A stretch of DNA of 64,000 bases from Brachybacterium massiliense (GTDB lineage Bacteria; Actinomycetota; Actinomycetes; Actinomycetales; Dermabacteraceae). The stretch spans positions 62,001 through 126,000 of the forward strand of contig NZ_FXXB01000004.1 in the NCBI RefSeq assembly GCF_900184245.1. Direction: 5' to 3'. Positions within the stretch are counted from its first letter, which is position 1, and the number at the start of each line of letters is the position of its first letter. The notes below the pieces were generated by a model. That model saw only the letters and a program-made list of their open reading frames with translations. It ran no database searches and was not told the DNA's origin. Positions 25,472 through 33,537 of the stretch are shown one piece after another. The position numbers and the translations under genes were made by a program.

Positions 25472-27649
25472 ATGGAGCACCTCCAGGCCTGGGCGAGCAC
25501 CGCCCCGCTCCTGGCAGCGCTGCTCGTGGTGGTGTATCTGCCGGGCCTTGCCGTGCTGCGCCTGGCCGAGGTGCGGCGCAACCTCGCCCTCGCCATCGCC
25601 CCCGCGGTGACCTGTGGTCTGGTCGGCGTCGGCGGCATCACCCTGGACCTGCTCGGCGTGCCGTGGAACCCGGTGACCTTCCTGCTGGTCACCCTCGCCG
25701 GATGCGCCCTGGTGCTGGCCTACCGCGCGGTGCTGGCGCGCTCGGGCCAGGAGCGCCTCCCGATCGGCGGCCGGATCGCGCGCGTGCACTGGAGCCCGCG
25801 CCAGCGCCTGGTGGTGGTCGCCGCACTGGTCGTGGCCGTGGCCTTCCACTGGGTGCCGGTGATGATGGTGGTGGATCCCTACTTCCCCGCCTCGCTGTCG
25901 GATCCGATGTTCCACTACAACGGCATCAACGCCGTGATGAACACCGGCAACGCCTCGATGTTCGGTGCGATGGACTGGAACTACGGGCTGCGGGTGCTGG
26001 ACGTGACCTACCCGTCGGTCTGGCACGCGCTGGCCGCCCTGGTCGCCGGGCCGACCGCCGTGGTCGAGGTCGCTCACGTGCTGAGCTACCTGATCACCCC
26101 CGTGATCTTCCTGGTGGGGATGACCTGCCTGGGCGCCGAGGTGTTCCCGCTGCGTCGGCTGATGACCGTGCTGACCCCGCTGCTGGCCGCCGGCTTCGTG
26201 GCCTTCCCGGACTACATGACGGTAGGCAAGGGGTTCTGGCCCAACTCCCTCGCGCTCGCCCTGTTCCCGGGCGTGCTCGCGATGGCCGTCGGCGTGTTCC
26301 TGGACATCGCCAAGGGCCGCCTGGACCGTCACCTCGTGCGTTACACCGGCAGCGTGCTCGTGCTCCTGTCGGGCACCGCCGGGCTCGTGCTCGCCCACCC
26401 CACCTTCATATTCACCCCGCTATGGGTGGGCGCACCGGTGCTCCTGGTGATCCTGGTGAGGCTGCTGCGCCGTCTCTGGAGGGTGTGGCCGCGCGGGCGC
26501 TTCCTGGCCGTCTCCGTCCTCTCGGCGCTCGGGGTGCTCGCCGTGCTGGGCGTCGTGCTCACCCACCCGCAGGTCCAGGCCGCCCTCTCCCGCCCGGTGA
26601 TCGGCGAGTGGGAGGGGATCCTGGCCAGGGTCACCAGCAGCATCGTGCTGTGGCCGGCGAGCCGCAACGTGCTGGTGCTGCTGTGCCTGGCGCTGTTCTA
26701 CGGGGTGGTGACGCTGCTGGGCGCCCTGTTCGCCGCGCGCGAGCCGCGGGCCCGCTGGGCGCTCGCGGCCTGGGCGATGCAGATGCTGCTGATCATCGGG
26801 GTGTACTTCCCGCTCCCGCTGCTCTCGAACATCTCCGGCCTGTGGTACTCGGATGTCTACCGGCTGTTCGCGGTGCAGGTGGTGTTCCTGCCGCTGCTGC
26901 TGTCGATGGCGCTCGGCGCGCTGTGGTCCGGACCGGAGGCGGGCGGGGGCGAGGAGCGCGCGCTGTGGCCCCGCTGCCTCGAGGAGTTGCGACCCCTGGC
27001 AGGGCGCACGCTGCTGCGCCTGGCCGTGATCGGCTTCGTGCTCGTCCACCTCGGGCTCGGCGCGTTCATGGCCCGCTTCTCCGCCTACGCCCCGGCCGGT
27101 CCCTCGATCGGCGAGAAGGCGGTGATCGGCTCCGAGGAGGAGCTGGCGCTGCTCGGCGAGCTCGATGCGCTGCTGCCCGAGGACTCGCTGGTGCTCGGGG
27201 ACTCCCTCAGCGGCATCGGATACGCCCCCGCCCTGAGCGATGTCGACTCCGTGTTCACGCAGGTCTCCGCCCGATCCCTGGATGTCGACGGGAACTACCT
27301 GGCCGAGAACTTCGCAGACATCCACGAGGACCCGGTGGTGTGCGACATCGTGCGCCACTACGGGATCACGCACTACTACCAGGACGCCCCGGCGCGCTAC
27401 GAGGGCGAGCTGCGCGATGCGAGCCTGCCCGGGCTGTACGGGGTGGACACCTCGGAGGGCTTCACCCTGGTCGCCTCCGCCGGGGACGCGAGCCTGTGGC
27501 GGATCGACGCCTGCGGCGAGATCCCCACCCGCGAGGACTGGTGGGACGAGGACTGGCGCGGCTTCACCGTCACCGGCGATCCCGCCCAGGAGGACGACGA
27601 CGCCGAGCAGCCCGCGGGCGGCGATCCGCCGGAGGACGAGGCGGGCTGA
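25472..27649 (+). CDS. DUF6541 family multi-pass membrane protein (GT-C-like)
   Basis: A 725-aa protein. Hydrophobic segments start at once (LLAALLVVVYLPGLAVLRLA) and continue to about residue 540, giving roughly a dozen helices; a soluble C-terminal domain of ~190 residues is extracytoplasmic. Between early helices, the DPYFPASLSDPMFHYNGINA loop and WHALAALV resemble the acidic loops of GT-C transferases. The DUF6541 family is found in actinobacterial glycan loci and is presumed to use polyprenyl-phosphate sugars. The protein is a paralogue of the product encoded at 31177-33114, with the same architecture. The very C-terminal 20 residues are acidic and disordered. Confidence 0.82.
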   Translation: MEHLQAWASTAPLLAALLVVVYLPGLAVLRLAEVRRNLALAIAPAVTCGLVGVGGITLDLLGVPWNPVTFLLVTLAGCALVLAYRAVLARSGQERLPIGGRIARVHWSPRQRLVVVAALVVAVAFHWVPVMMVVDPYFPASLSDPMFHYNGINAVMNTGNASMFGAMDWNYGLRVLDVTYPSVWHALAALVAGPTAVVEVAHVLSYLITPVIFLVGMTCLGAEVFPLRRLMTVLTPLLAAGFVAFPDYMTVGKGFWPNSLALALFPGVLAMAVGVFLDIAKGRLDRHLVRYTGSVLVLLSGTAGLVLAHPTFIFTPLWVGAPVLLVILVRLLRRLWRVWPRGRFLAVSVLSALGVLAVLGVVLTHPQVQAALSRPVIGEWEGILARVTSSIVLWPASRNVLVLLCLALFYGVVTLLGALFAAREPRARWALAAWAMQMLLIIGVYFPLPLLSNISGLWYSDVYRLFAVQVVFLPLLLSMALGALWSGPEAGGGEERALWPRCLEELRPLAGRTLLRLAVIGFVLVHLGLGAFMARFSAYAPAGPSIGEKAVIGSEEELALLGELDALLPEDSLVLGDSLSGIGYAPALSDVDSVFTQVSARSLDVDGNYLAENFADIHEDPVVCDIVRHYGITHYYQDAPARYEGELRDASLPGLYGVDTSEGFTLVASAGDASLWRIDACGEIPTREDWWDEDWRGFTVTGDPAQEDDDAEQPAGGDPPEDEAG

Positions 27650-27670
27650 GCCGCCCCGCACCCCGGAAGC

Positions 27671-28813
27671 TCAGCGCGCCAGCAGCTCCCGCAGGATCTC
27701 GTGGCCCACCTGGGCATCGGCCTCGAAGGACAGCTCGGGCGCGGCCCGGTCCGCATTGCGCTTCCAGGTGCGCAGGTCCTCCGCGGTGACATCGCGCAGC
27801 GAGGCCGCGATCGTCTCCGGCGCGAAGTCCTCGGAGACCACGCCGAGCTCGTGCCGCCGCGTGAGGTCGGCCATCTCGGGGGAGGGGCCCACCGCGATCC
27901 CGAGCCGGGCCTGGACGTAGTCGAAGTACTTGTTGGGCAGCGTCAGGTGCCCGTTGGTGTGCACCGGCGGCAGCCAGAACACGCCCAGGTCGTACCGGTT
28001 CAGGGTGTCCGGCAGCTGCATCGGCGGCACCGGATCCAGGAAGCGGATCCGCCCGCCGGCCGGCGCGCGCTCGGTGAGGCTGCGCATGTACTTCCCGCCG
28101 TCATTGGCCGGCACCAGGTACAGGTCCAGGCTGAAGCGCTCGGGCAACGAGGAGACCACGTCGATGGTCAGCTCGAGGTTCCGCCCGGCCACCGCCGCCC
28201 CCGAATGCACCAGGCGCACCCGGTCCTCGGACACCTCGCCGACGGGCAGATCGCGCAGCGGCGAGGAGTTGCGCATGGTGCGGGCCTCGACCCCGTAGCG
28301 CGAGAGGTAGAGCTCCCCGATCCGGTCGCCGACGGTGGTCACCGCCGCGCAGCGGGGCAGGTACGTCCGGCACAGGTGGTCCATCAGGGGTGCCACCAGC
28401 AGGCGCCAGGACAGGATGTGGGTGCGCTCCTCGGGAGCCCACTCGTGCATGTCCGCCCAGATCGGGGCCCCGTCGGCCACGCGGTCCGCGAGGGCGAGGA
28501 TCCGCGCCTCGTTGGCGACCACCGCATCGAAGCGGCGCCCCTCGAGAGCCTTCAGCACCCACTGCACCGCGGGAGCGGCCAGCTCCGCCGCGGCCAGCCG
28601 GCGCAGGCCCAGCTTCGCGACCCCCGCCGGAGTCTGGGGCAGCGTCGCGAGGTGCTCGGGGACCTCGATGTGCTCGTCGGCGCCCTCGGGCCGGGGGCCG
28701 TAGCCGACGGTCGTGACACGACCGTGCTCGGCGACCACCGAGAGCTGGCGGAGCACCCGCGCATCCCGGTGGATGGGGGAGAGGCTGATCACGAGGAGCG
28801 AGGACTGCGACAC
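27671..28813 (-). CDS. glycosyltransferase, GT-B type
   Basis: A 380-aa protein opening LLVISLSPIHRDARVLRQL and containing WADMHEWAPEER, RLVHSGAAVAGRNLELTIDVV (start of the nucleotide-binding half) and LPNKYFDYVQARLGIAVGPS (donor region). It resembles GT4-like transferases of actinobacterial capsule or teichuronic acid loci. GTG 28813 is used because it gives the natural start immediately before the first beta strand; upstream in-frame codons are a non-conserved extension. Convergent with the DUF6541 gene, divergent from the epimerase gene. Confidence 0.8.
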   Translation of the reverse strand: MSQSSLLVISLSPIHRDARVLRQLSVVAEHGRVTTVGYGPRPEGADEHIEVPEHLATLPQTPAGVAKLGLRRLAAAELAAPAVQWVLKALEGRRFDAVVANEARILALADRVADGAPIWADMHEWAPEERTHILSWRLLVAPLMDHLCRTYLPRCAAVTTVGDRIGELYLSRYGVEARTMRNSSPLRDLPVGEVSEDRVRLVHSGAAVAGRNLELTIDVVSSLPERFSLDLYLVPANDGGKYMRSLTERAPAGGRIRFLDPVPPMQLPDTLNRYDLGVFWLPPVHTNGHLTLPNKYFDYVQARLGIAVGPSPEMADLTRRHELGVVSEDFAPETIAASLRDVTAEDLRTWKRNADRAAPELSFEADAQVGHEILRELLAR

Positions 28814-28887
28814 GGGCGCCAGTATAGGAGGCCCTCCGGGGCGCTCCCGGGGCGCGCGCCGCTGCCCCGCACCTCTGCTCGCTTCCG

Positions 28888-28893
28888 TAGACT
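28888..28893 (+). promoter_or_regulatory. -10 box TAGACT for the epimerase gene
   Basis: TAGACT lies 38 bases upstream of ATG 28932, which also has AGGAG before it; a conventional leadered transcript is likely. Confidence 0.4.
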
Positions 28894-28931
28894 GCGAGGA
28901 CGTCGTGACCCCTGCCCAGGAGACCATTCCC

Positions 28932-31139
28932 ATGAAGATCCTGTCCGTCGTGGGCGCGCGCCCGCAGTTCGTCAAGCTCGCCGCGATCGCGGACGCCGCC
29001 GCGCAGCGGGACGACGTCGAGCACGTCATCGTCCACACCGGCCAGCACTACGACGCCGCGATGAGCGATGTGTTCTTCGCGGACCTGCGGATCCCCGCAC
29101 CGGATGTGAACCTCGCCGTCGGCTCCGGCTCCCACGGACGCCAGACCGGCGCGATGCTCGCCGGGATGGACGAGGTGCTCGAGGAGCACCGCCCCGACTG
29201 GACCCTCGTCTACGGCGACACCAACTCCACCCTCGCCGGCACCCTCTCCGCGGTGAAGATGCACCTCAAGGTCGCCCACCTCGAGGCGGGGCTGCGCTCC
29301 TTCAACCGCCGCATGCCCGAGGAGCACAACCGGGTCCTCACCGACCACGCGGCGGACCTGCTGCTGGCCCCCACCGAGGTGGCCCGCGGCCACCTCGCCG
29401 CCGAGGGCCTGGCCGAGCGCACCCTGGTCACCGGCGACGTGATGACCGATGTGTGCCTGCGCGTGGCCGCCTCCGTCGAGGGCGCCCCGCCGGCCCTGCC
29501 CGAGGGCATCGACCCCGCCTCCCCCTACGCGGTCGCGACCATCCACCGCGCCGACAACACCGACGACCCCGAGCGCCTGCGCGCGATCGTCGCCTCTCTC
29601 CAGGTGCTCGAGATCCCGCTGGCCCTGTTCGCCCACCCCCGCCTGGTCGCCAAGGCGCAGGCCGCCGGGATCGAGCTGGCCGGCGGCGCCGTCCACGTGG
29701 CCGAGCCCGTCGCCTACCCGGACCTGGTGGGCGCCGTCCAGCAGGCCGCGGCCGTGGTCACCGACTCCGGCGGCCTGCAGAAGGAGGCCTACCTGCTGGG
29801 CACACCGTGCTCGACGGTCCGCACCGAGACCGAATGGGTCGAGACCCTCGAGAACGACTGGAACCGCCTGATCCTCGACCCCGCGGACCCTGCGCAGCGT
29901 CGACGCGCTGCGGGAGCGCGCCTGATGGGGACGTCCTCCCGCACGCCCCGCCGGCGCGGCGCGAAGCGCCCGCCCCATGTGGTGGTCGCGACCCGGGTGT
30001 ACGCCCCCGAGCCCGTCGCCGCGGCGTTCCGGCTCGAGGCGCTCGTGCTCGCCCTCGAGCGGGCGGGTGCCGAGGTCACGGTGCTGACCTCGACCGCGCC
30101 CGGGACGGGCACGGCCCGCTCCCGCCACCGGAAGGTCTCCCGCTGGCCGGTGAGGCGCGATGCGCAGGGACAGGTGCGCGGCTACTTCTCCTACCTCAGC
30201 TTCGACCTCCCGCTCGCGCTGCGCCTGATGCTGCAGCGCCCCATGGACGCGCTCGTGATCGAACCGCCGCCCACCACCGGCATGGTCGGGATGGTGGCCG
30301 CTGCGCTGCGCCGCATCCCGTTCACCTTCTACGCCGCCGACGTGTGGTCCGATGCGACCGACAGCGTCGAGGGCGTGCCCTCCTGGGTGCGCGCCACGGT
30401 GCGCTGGGCGGAGAAGACCGTGTGGAGGCGTGCCGAACGCGTGCTGACCATCTCCCCGGGCGTGCAGCGACGCCTCGAGGAGCTGATCGACGCGAGCGAC
30501 CACCTGATCATGGTCGGCAACGGGATCGACACCGAGACCTTCAGCGACCACGGGCCGGATGGCGGCGAGCAGGGCCCCTACTTCGTCTACGCCGGCACCG
30601 TCTCCGAATGGCAGGGCGCAGAGGTCTTCGTGGACGCCTTCGCCCAGGTGCGCGAGCAGCACCCCGAGGCACGGCTGCTGTTCTTCTCCGAGGGCTCCGG
30701 GCGGGACCAGCTCGAGCAGCAGGTGCGCGAGCAGGGCATCGAGGGCATCGAGTTCCGCGCCAAGATCCCGCCCACGCAGGTCGCCGCGCACCTGCGCGGA
30801 GCCGTGGCCGGGCTGTCCTCGATCACGCCCGGGCAGGGCTACGAGTTCGCGCTGCCCACCAAGATCTACGCCGCCACCGCCACCGGCACCCCCGTGATCC
30901 ATGCCGGGGAGGGCGCCGCCCACGACCGGATCCGCGACAACCGCTTGGGCTGGGCGTGCGACTACGACACCGCGCAGGTGGCCGCGGCGATGGACGCGGC
31001 CCTGCGCGGCCACGGCACTCCCCCGGCGGAGGACCTGCGCGAGTGGACGATGCACAACGCGTCCCTGGCCGGCTGCGCCGCGAAGGGCGCCGCCGAGGTG
31101 CTCGCACCCCTGCACGAGGCACGGGCGAGCGGCGACTGA
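28932..31139 (+). CDS. UDP-GlcNAc-type 2-epimerase fused in frame to a glycosyltransferase
   Basis: The 735-aa reading frame joins two normally separate proteins. Residues 1 to ~325 are a non-hydrolysing 2-epimerase (WecB/WbpI type): GARPQFVKLAAIA at 8-20, HTGQHYD, YGDTNST around D96, RRMPEEHNRVLTDH and TDSGGLQKEA. Residues from ~332 (M332, ATG 29925) are a GT4-like transferase with VYAPEPVAAAFRLEALV, YAADVWSDA, VFVDAFAQVREQHPEAR and a donor site near ALPTKIYAATATGTPVI. In another frame the sequence 29899-29925 reads VDALRERA-stop, the expected epimerase end, with TGA overlapping ATG 29925. So one small indel near 29890-29898 probably created the fusion. Whether it is real or a sequencing error is open; either half should still fold. 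Confidence 0.85.
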   Translation: MKILSVVGARPQFVKLAAIADAAAQRDDVEHVIVHTGQHYDAAMSDVFFADLRIPAPDVNLAVGSGSHGRQTGAMLAGMDEVLEEHRPDWTLVYGDTNSTLAGTLSAVKMHLKVAHLEAGLRSFNRRMPEEHNRVLTDHAADLLLAPTEVARGHLAAEGLAERTLVTGDVMTDVCLRVAASVEGAPPALPEGIDPASPYAVATIHRADNTDDPERLRAIVASLQVLEIPLALFAHPRLVAKAQAAGIELAGGAVHVAEPVAYPDLVGAVQQAAAVVTDSGGLQKEAYLLGTPCSTVRTETEWVETLENDWNRLILDPADPAQRRRAAGARLMGTSSRTPRRRGAKRPPHVVVATRVYAPEPVAAAFRLEALVLALERAGAEVTVLTSTAPGTGTARSRHRKVSRWPVRRDAQGQVRGYFSYLSFDLPLALRLMLQRPMDALVIEPPPTTGMVGMVAAALRRIPFTFYAADVWSDATDSVEGVPSWVRATVRWAEKTVWRRAERVLTISPGVQRRLEELIDASDHLIMVGNGIDTETFSDHGPDGGEQGPYFVYAGTVSEWQGAEVFVDAFAQVREQHPEARLLFFSEGSGRDQLEQQVREQGIEGIEFRAKIPPTQVAAHLRGAVAGLSSITPGQGYEFALPTKIYAATATGTPVIHAGEGAAHDRIRDNRLGWACDYDTAQVAAAMDAALRGHGTPPAEDLREWTMHNASLAGCAAKGAAEVLAPLHEARASGD

Positions 31140-31144
31140 GCCGC

Positions 31145-31171
31145 CCGGCTCGCTCGAGCACCGCGAGCCGG
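31145..31171. terminator. bidirectional hairpin terminator
   Basis: CCGGCTCGC (31145-31153) pairs perfectly with GCGAGCCGG (31163-31171) around a nine-base loop, between convergent genes ending at 31139 and 31177. Confidence 0.75.
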
Positions 31172-31176
31172 AGGGC

Positions 31177-33114
31177 TCACTCGTACACGCAGTCCACCTC
31201 GATCAGGCGCGAGTGGGGCGTCTCGAACAGGACCGGGCCGAGGCTCTCGTCCGCCTGCTCGATCGGCCCGTAGCGGGCGTCCCACTGATAGGGCGTGCGC
31301 TCCTGGTAGATGTACTTCACGTGCGCCGAGCGCAGCACCTGGCAGGCCTCCGGATCGGTCGCGGCCAGCGGCACCGCATCCACCACCTCCTGGTCCGTGC
31401 CCTTGAAGGACATCCCCGCCACCGGGAAGCGCACGTTCATCCCGTGCAACGCGTACATGTGCGCGGCTCCCGAGAACGGGCTGGCCAGCAGCACATAGCG
31501 ATGATCCATCTGATCGGTGACGGCGGCGAAGGCCTCGAGCTCATCGGGCTGCAGGAACCGGCCGCGGCCCTCGTACTCGGGGGCGAGGTTCTTCATCGCG
31601 TTGTCATAGCGCACCGGCACCGAGGTGCCGGCGGCCACCAGCACGGCGCACAGCAGCACCACGGCCAGAGGGCGCGCACGCCGCGAGGATCTGCGCAGCG
31701 CGGCGAGGAGCATCTCCAGCGCGGGCACGACCAGCAACACGCTCAGCATCGCCAGCGGCATCGCCAGGCGGTCCTGCCCGCGATAGAACAGCACGGACAG
31801 GTTCAGCGGGGAATCCACCGCGGCGTCCAGGTACAGCACGGCGAACACCGCCCAGGCCACCGCCACCCAGCGCTGCGGCGTGGTGAGGGTGCGGATCAGC
31901 CCCGGCCACCACAGCAGCGCGAGCACCACGCCGAGCGCCATCGGCCACACCGTCCACAGCCCGAGCACCACCTCGCCCAGCCCCGTCCACCAGGGCACCG
32001 CGAGCCCGCCCGAGAAGTTCGTGACGGTGGCGCCCAGCGGCGTCCAGGTCAGCACCGCGAGCGGGGTCAGGGCCAGCACGGGCACCGCCGCGAGCAGGGG
32101 CCGGGCGCGCCAGTGCGGGGCGCCGGTGACCGCGGTGAGGACGGCGATCAGCAGCAGCAGCGTCACCGCGACGTTCGGCTGCAGCAGGGCCAGGCCCAGC
32201 AGCACAGCCATCAGCACCCCGGCGGTGGTGAGCAGCTGCGGGGTGCTCACCTGGCGGGCGAGCACCGCGCGCCACAGCAGCACCGCACCGGCCAGCGCGC
32301 CGGGGATCATCGCCATCCCGACGAGGTTCGGCAGGGGGGAGAGGTGGATCCACTCGTTCATCGGCGCGGCCGGCACGATCGCGGCACCGAGCGCCGCCGC
32401 GATACCGGCCCAGCGCAGGTGCGGCCAGAGCACGTGGGCGAGCGCCCCGGTGCCGAGCACCCACGGCACCACGGCCAGGGCCAGGGCGGTGCCGTTGAGG
32501 ATCGCGGGAATCGACCCCCACGGCATCAGGGAGGCCAGGTCATGGAAGGCCGCCGGATAGAACACGGGCTCGCCCACCGTGTTCGAGAGGATCCCCAGCG
32601 TCAGCGAGGAGCCCTCTCCGGTGCCGCGGATCCGGGCGAGGGCGCTGAGGTGATAGAGCGTGTCCCAGCGCTCGAGCACCGCGTCGGGGCGGCGCATCGC
32701 CGCGAGCACGGGCACCACGGCGACCCCCAGCGCGAAGACCAGCGCCGCTGGCGCCGCCCACCGGGGGAGGCGGAGGGGACCCGGCCGCTCGGGCGCGCCC
32801 CCGTCGGCCGGGTCGTCCTCACCCGCTCGGGACTGCGTGTGCAGCGGCGGCAGCACGAGCCCCAGCCTCGCCATCCCCCACGAGAGCCCCAGCAGCACCA
32901 GGGCGCAGCCCGCGAAGGTGGCGAGGTTCCAGGGCAGCCCGATCAGCTGCGCCACGATCGCACCCACTCCCGCGAGCGCCGCGGCGAGCGGCGGGGCGAG
33001 CACCAGGGCCGGGAGCCTGCCCGCGCCGAGCAGGCGCAGCGCGAGCGCGGTGGGGACATGGACGGCCGCCAGAGCCAGCAGCGCGGCCAGGAGCAGGGTC
33101 AGCCAGGTCGCCAT
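31177..33114 (-). CDS. DUF6541 family multi-pass membrane protein (GT-C-like)
   Basis: A 645-aa paralogue of the 25472 product. It begins in the membrane (ATWLTLLLAALLALAAV), has about thirteen hydrophobic segments, a RRPDAVLERWDTLYHLSAL loop at the position where GT-C enzymes carry acidic catalytic residues, and a C-terminal soluble part ending DARYGPIEQADESLG and VDCVYE. Its ATG overlaps the stop of the DUF2304 gene (ATGA). Together with DUF2304 and the nearby GT2 polyprenyl-phosphate sugar synthase this looks like the final transferase of a lipid-linked sugar module, by analogy with GtrA/GtrB/GT-C systems. Confidence 0.82.
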   Translation of the reverse strand: MATWLTLLLAALLALAAVHVPTALALRLLGAGRLPALVLAPPLAAALAGVGAIVAQLIGLPWNLATFAGCALVLLGLSWGMARLGLVLPPLHTQSRAGEDDPADGGAPERPGPLRLPRWAAPAALVFALGVAVVPVLAAMRRPDAVLERWDTLYHLSALARIRGTGEGSSLTLGILSNTVGEPVFYPAAFHDLASLMPWGSIPAILNGTALALAVVPWVLGTGALAHVLWPHLRWAGIAAALGAAIVPAAPMNEWIHLSPLPNLVGMAMIPGALAGAVLLWRAVLARQVSTPQLLTTAGVLMAVLLGLALLQPNVAVTLLLLIAVLTAVTGAPHWRARPLLAAVPVLALTPLAVLTWTPLGATVTNFSGGLAVPWWTGLGEVVLGLWTVWPMALGVVLALLWWPGLIRTLTTPQRWVAVAWAVFAVLYLDAAVDSPLNLSVLFYRGQDRLAMPLAMLSVLLVVPALEMLLAALRRSSRRARPLAVVLLCAVLVAAGTSVPVRYDNAMKNLAPEYEGRGRFLQPDELEAFAAVTDQMDHRYVLLASPFSGAAHMYALHGMNVRFPVAGMSFKGTDQEVVDAVPLAATDPEACQVLRSAHVKYIYQERTPYQWDARYGPIEQADESLGPVLFETPHSRLIEVDCVYE

Positions 33115-33533
33115 CAGTCGTGCCGGTGCAGTGCTCGATCCCGGAACGCCGCCGGCTGCTCGGCCTCGTCGAGGGCGAGCCGGCGCGCCAGATAGGTGGT
33201 GCGCTTCTCGGCGGCCTTGGTGCGGGCCTCCTGCAGGGCGAGGAAGCCCAGCAGCACCAGCACCGTCGCATACAGCAGCAGGTCGGCGCCACGGCCCACT
33301 CCCACCAGATGCGCGACCCGGGTGAGCATGCCGGGGAAGAGCACCGTGAGCACCGCGAACACCGCGAAGGCGAGGATCAGCAGGCGGCGCACCGCGAGCT
33401 GCTTCGCGCCGCGCTTCATGAACAGCCAGCCGATGATCACCACGATCCCCAGCACCAGCAGCAGCTGGATGATGAAGGTGCGGTTGCCCACCAGCGTGGG
33501 CCCCAGCGCGTGGATCAGCTCGTGCTCACCCAT
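33114..33533 (-). CDS. DUF2304 family small membrane protein
   Basis: A 139-aa protein with three hydrophobic helices (FIIQLLLVLGIVVIIGWLFM, LLILAFAVFAVLTVLF, LLLYATVLVLLGFLAL) and a charged C-terminal tail (KAAEKRTTYLARRLALDE). This is the usual DUF2304 layout. Genes of this family commonly sit beside a GT2 polyprenyl-phosphate sugar synthase, and a role in flipping the lipid-linked sugar has been suggested by that association. Here the GT2 partner is 1.5 kb away across a divergent promoter and the GT-C-like DUF6541 gene directly overlaps downstream. Confidence 0.85.
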   Translation of the reverse strand: MGEHELIHALGPTLVGNRTFIIQLLLVLGIVVIIGWLFMKRGAKQLAVRRLLILAFAVFAVLTVLFPGMLTRVAHLVGVGRGADLLLYATVLVLLGFLALQEARTKAAEKRTTYLARRLALDEAEQPAAFRDRALHRHD

Positions 33534-33537
33534 CGGC

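Noticed and set aside
28932..29924. Epimerase as a truncated pseudogene
   Set aside because: All catalytic motifs are present and only about eight C-terminal residues are replaced, so activity is likely retained.
28101..31115. A 1004-codon minus-strand frame across the epimerase and glycosyltransferase
   Set aside because: Shadow of the real genes on both sides; it has no domain and would overlap the promoter of the epimerase gene.
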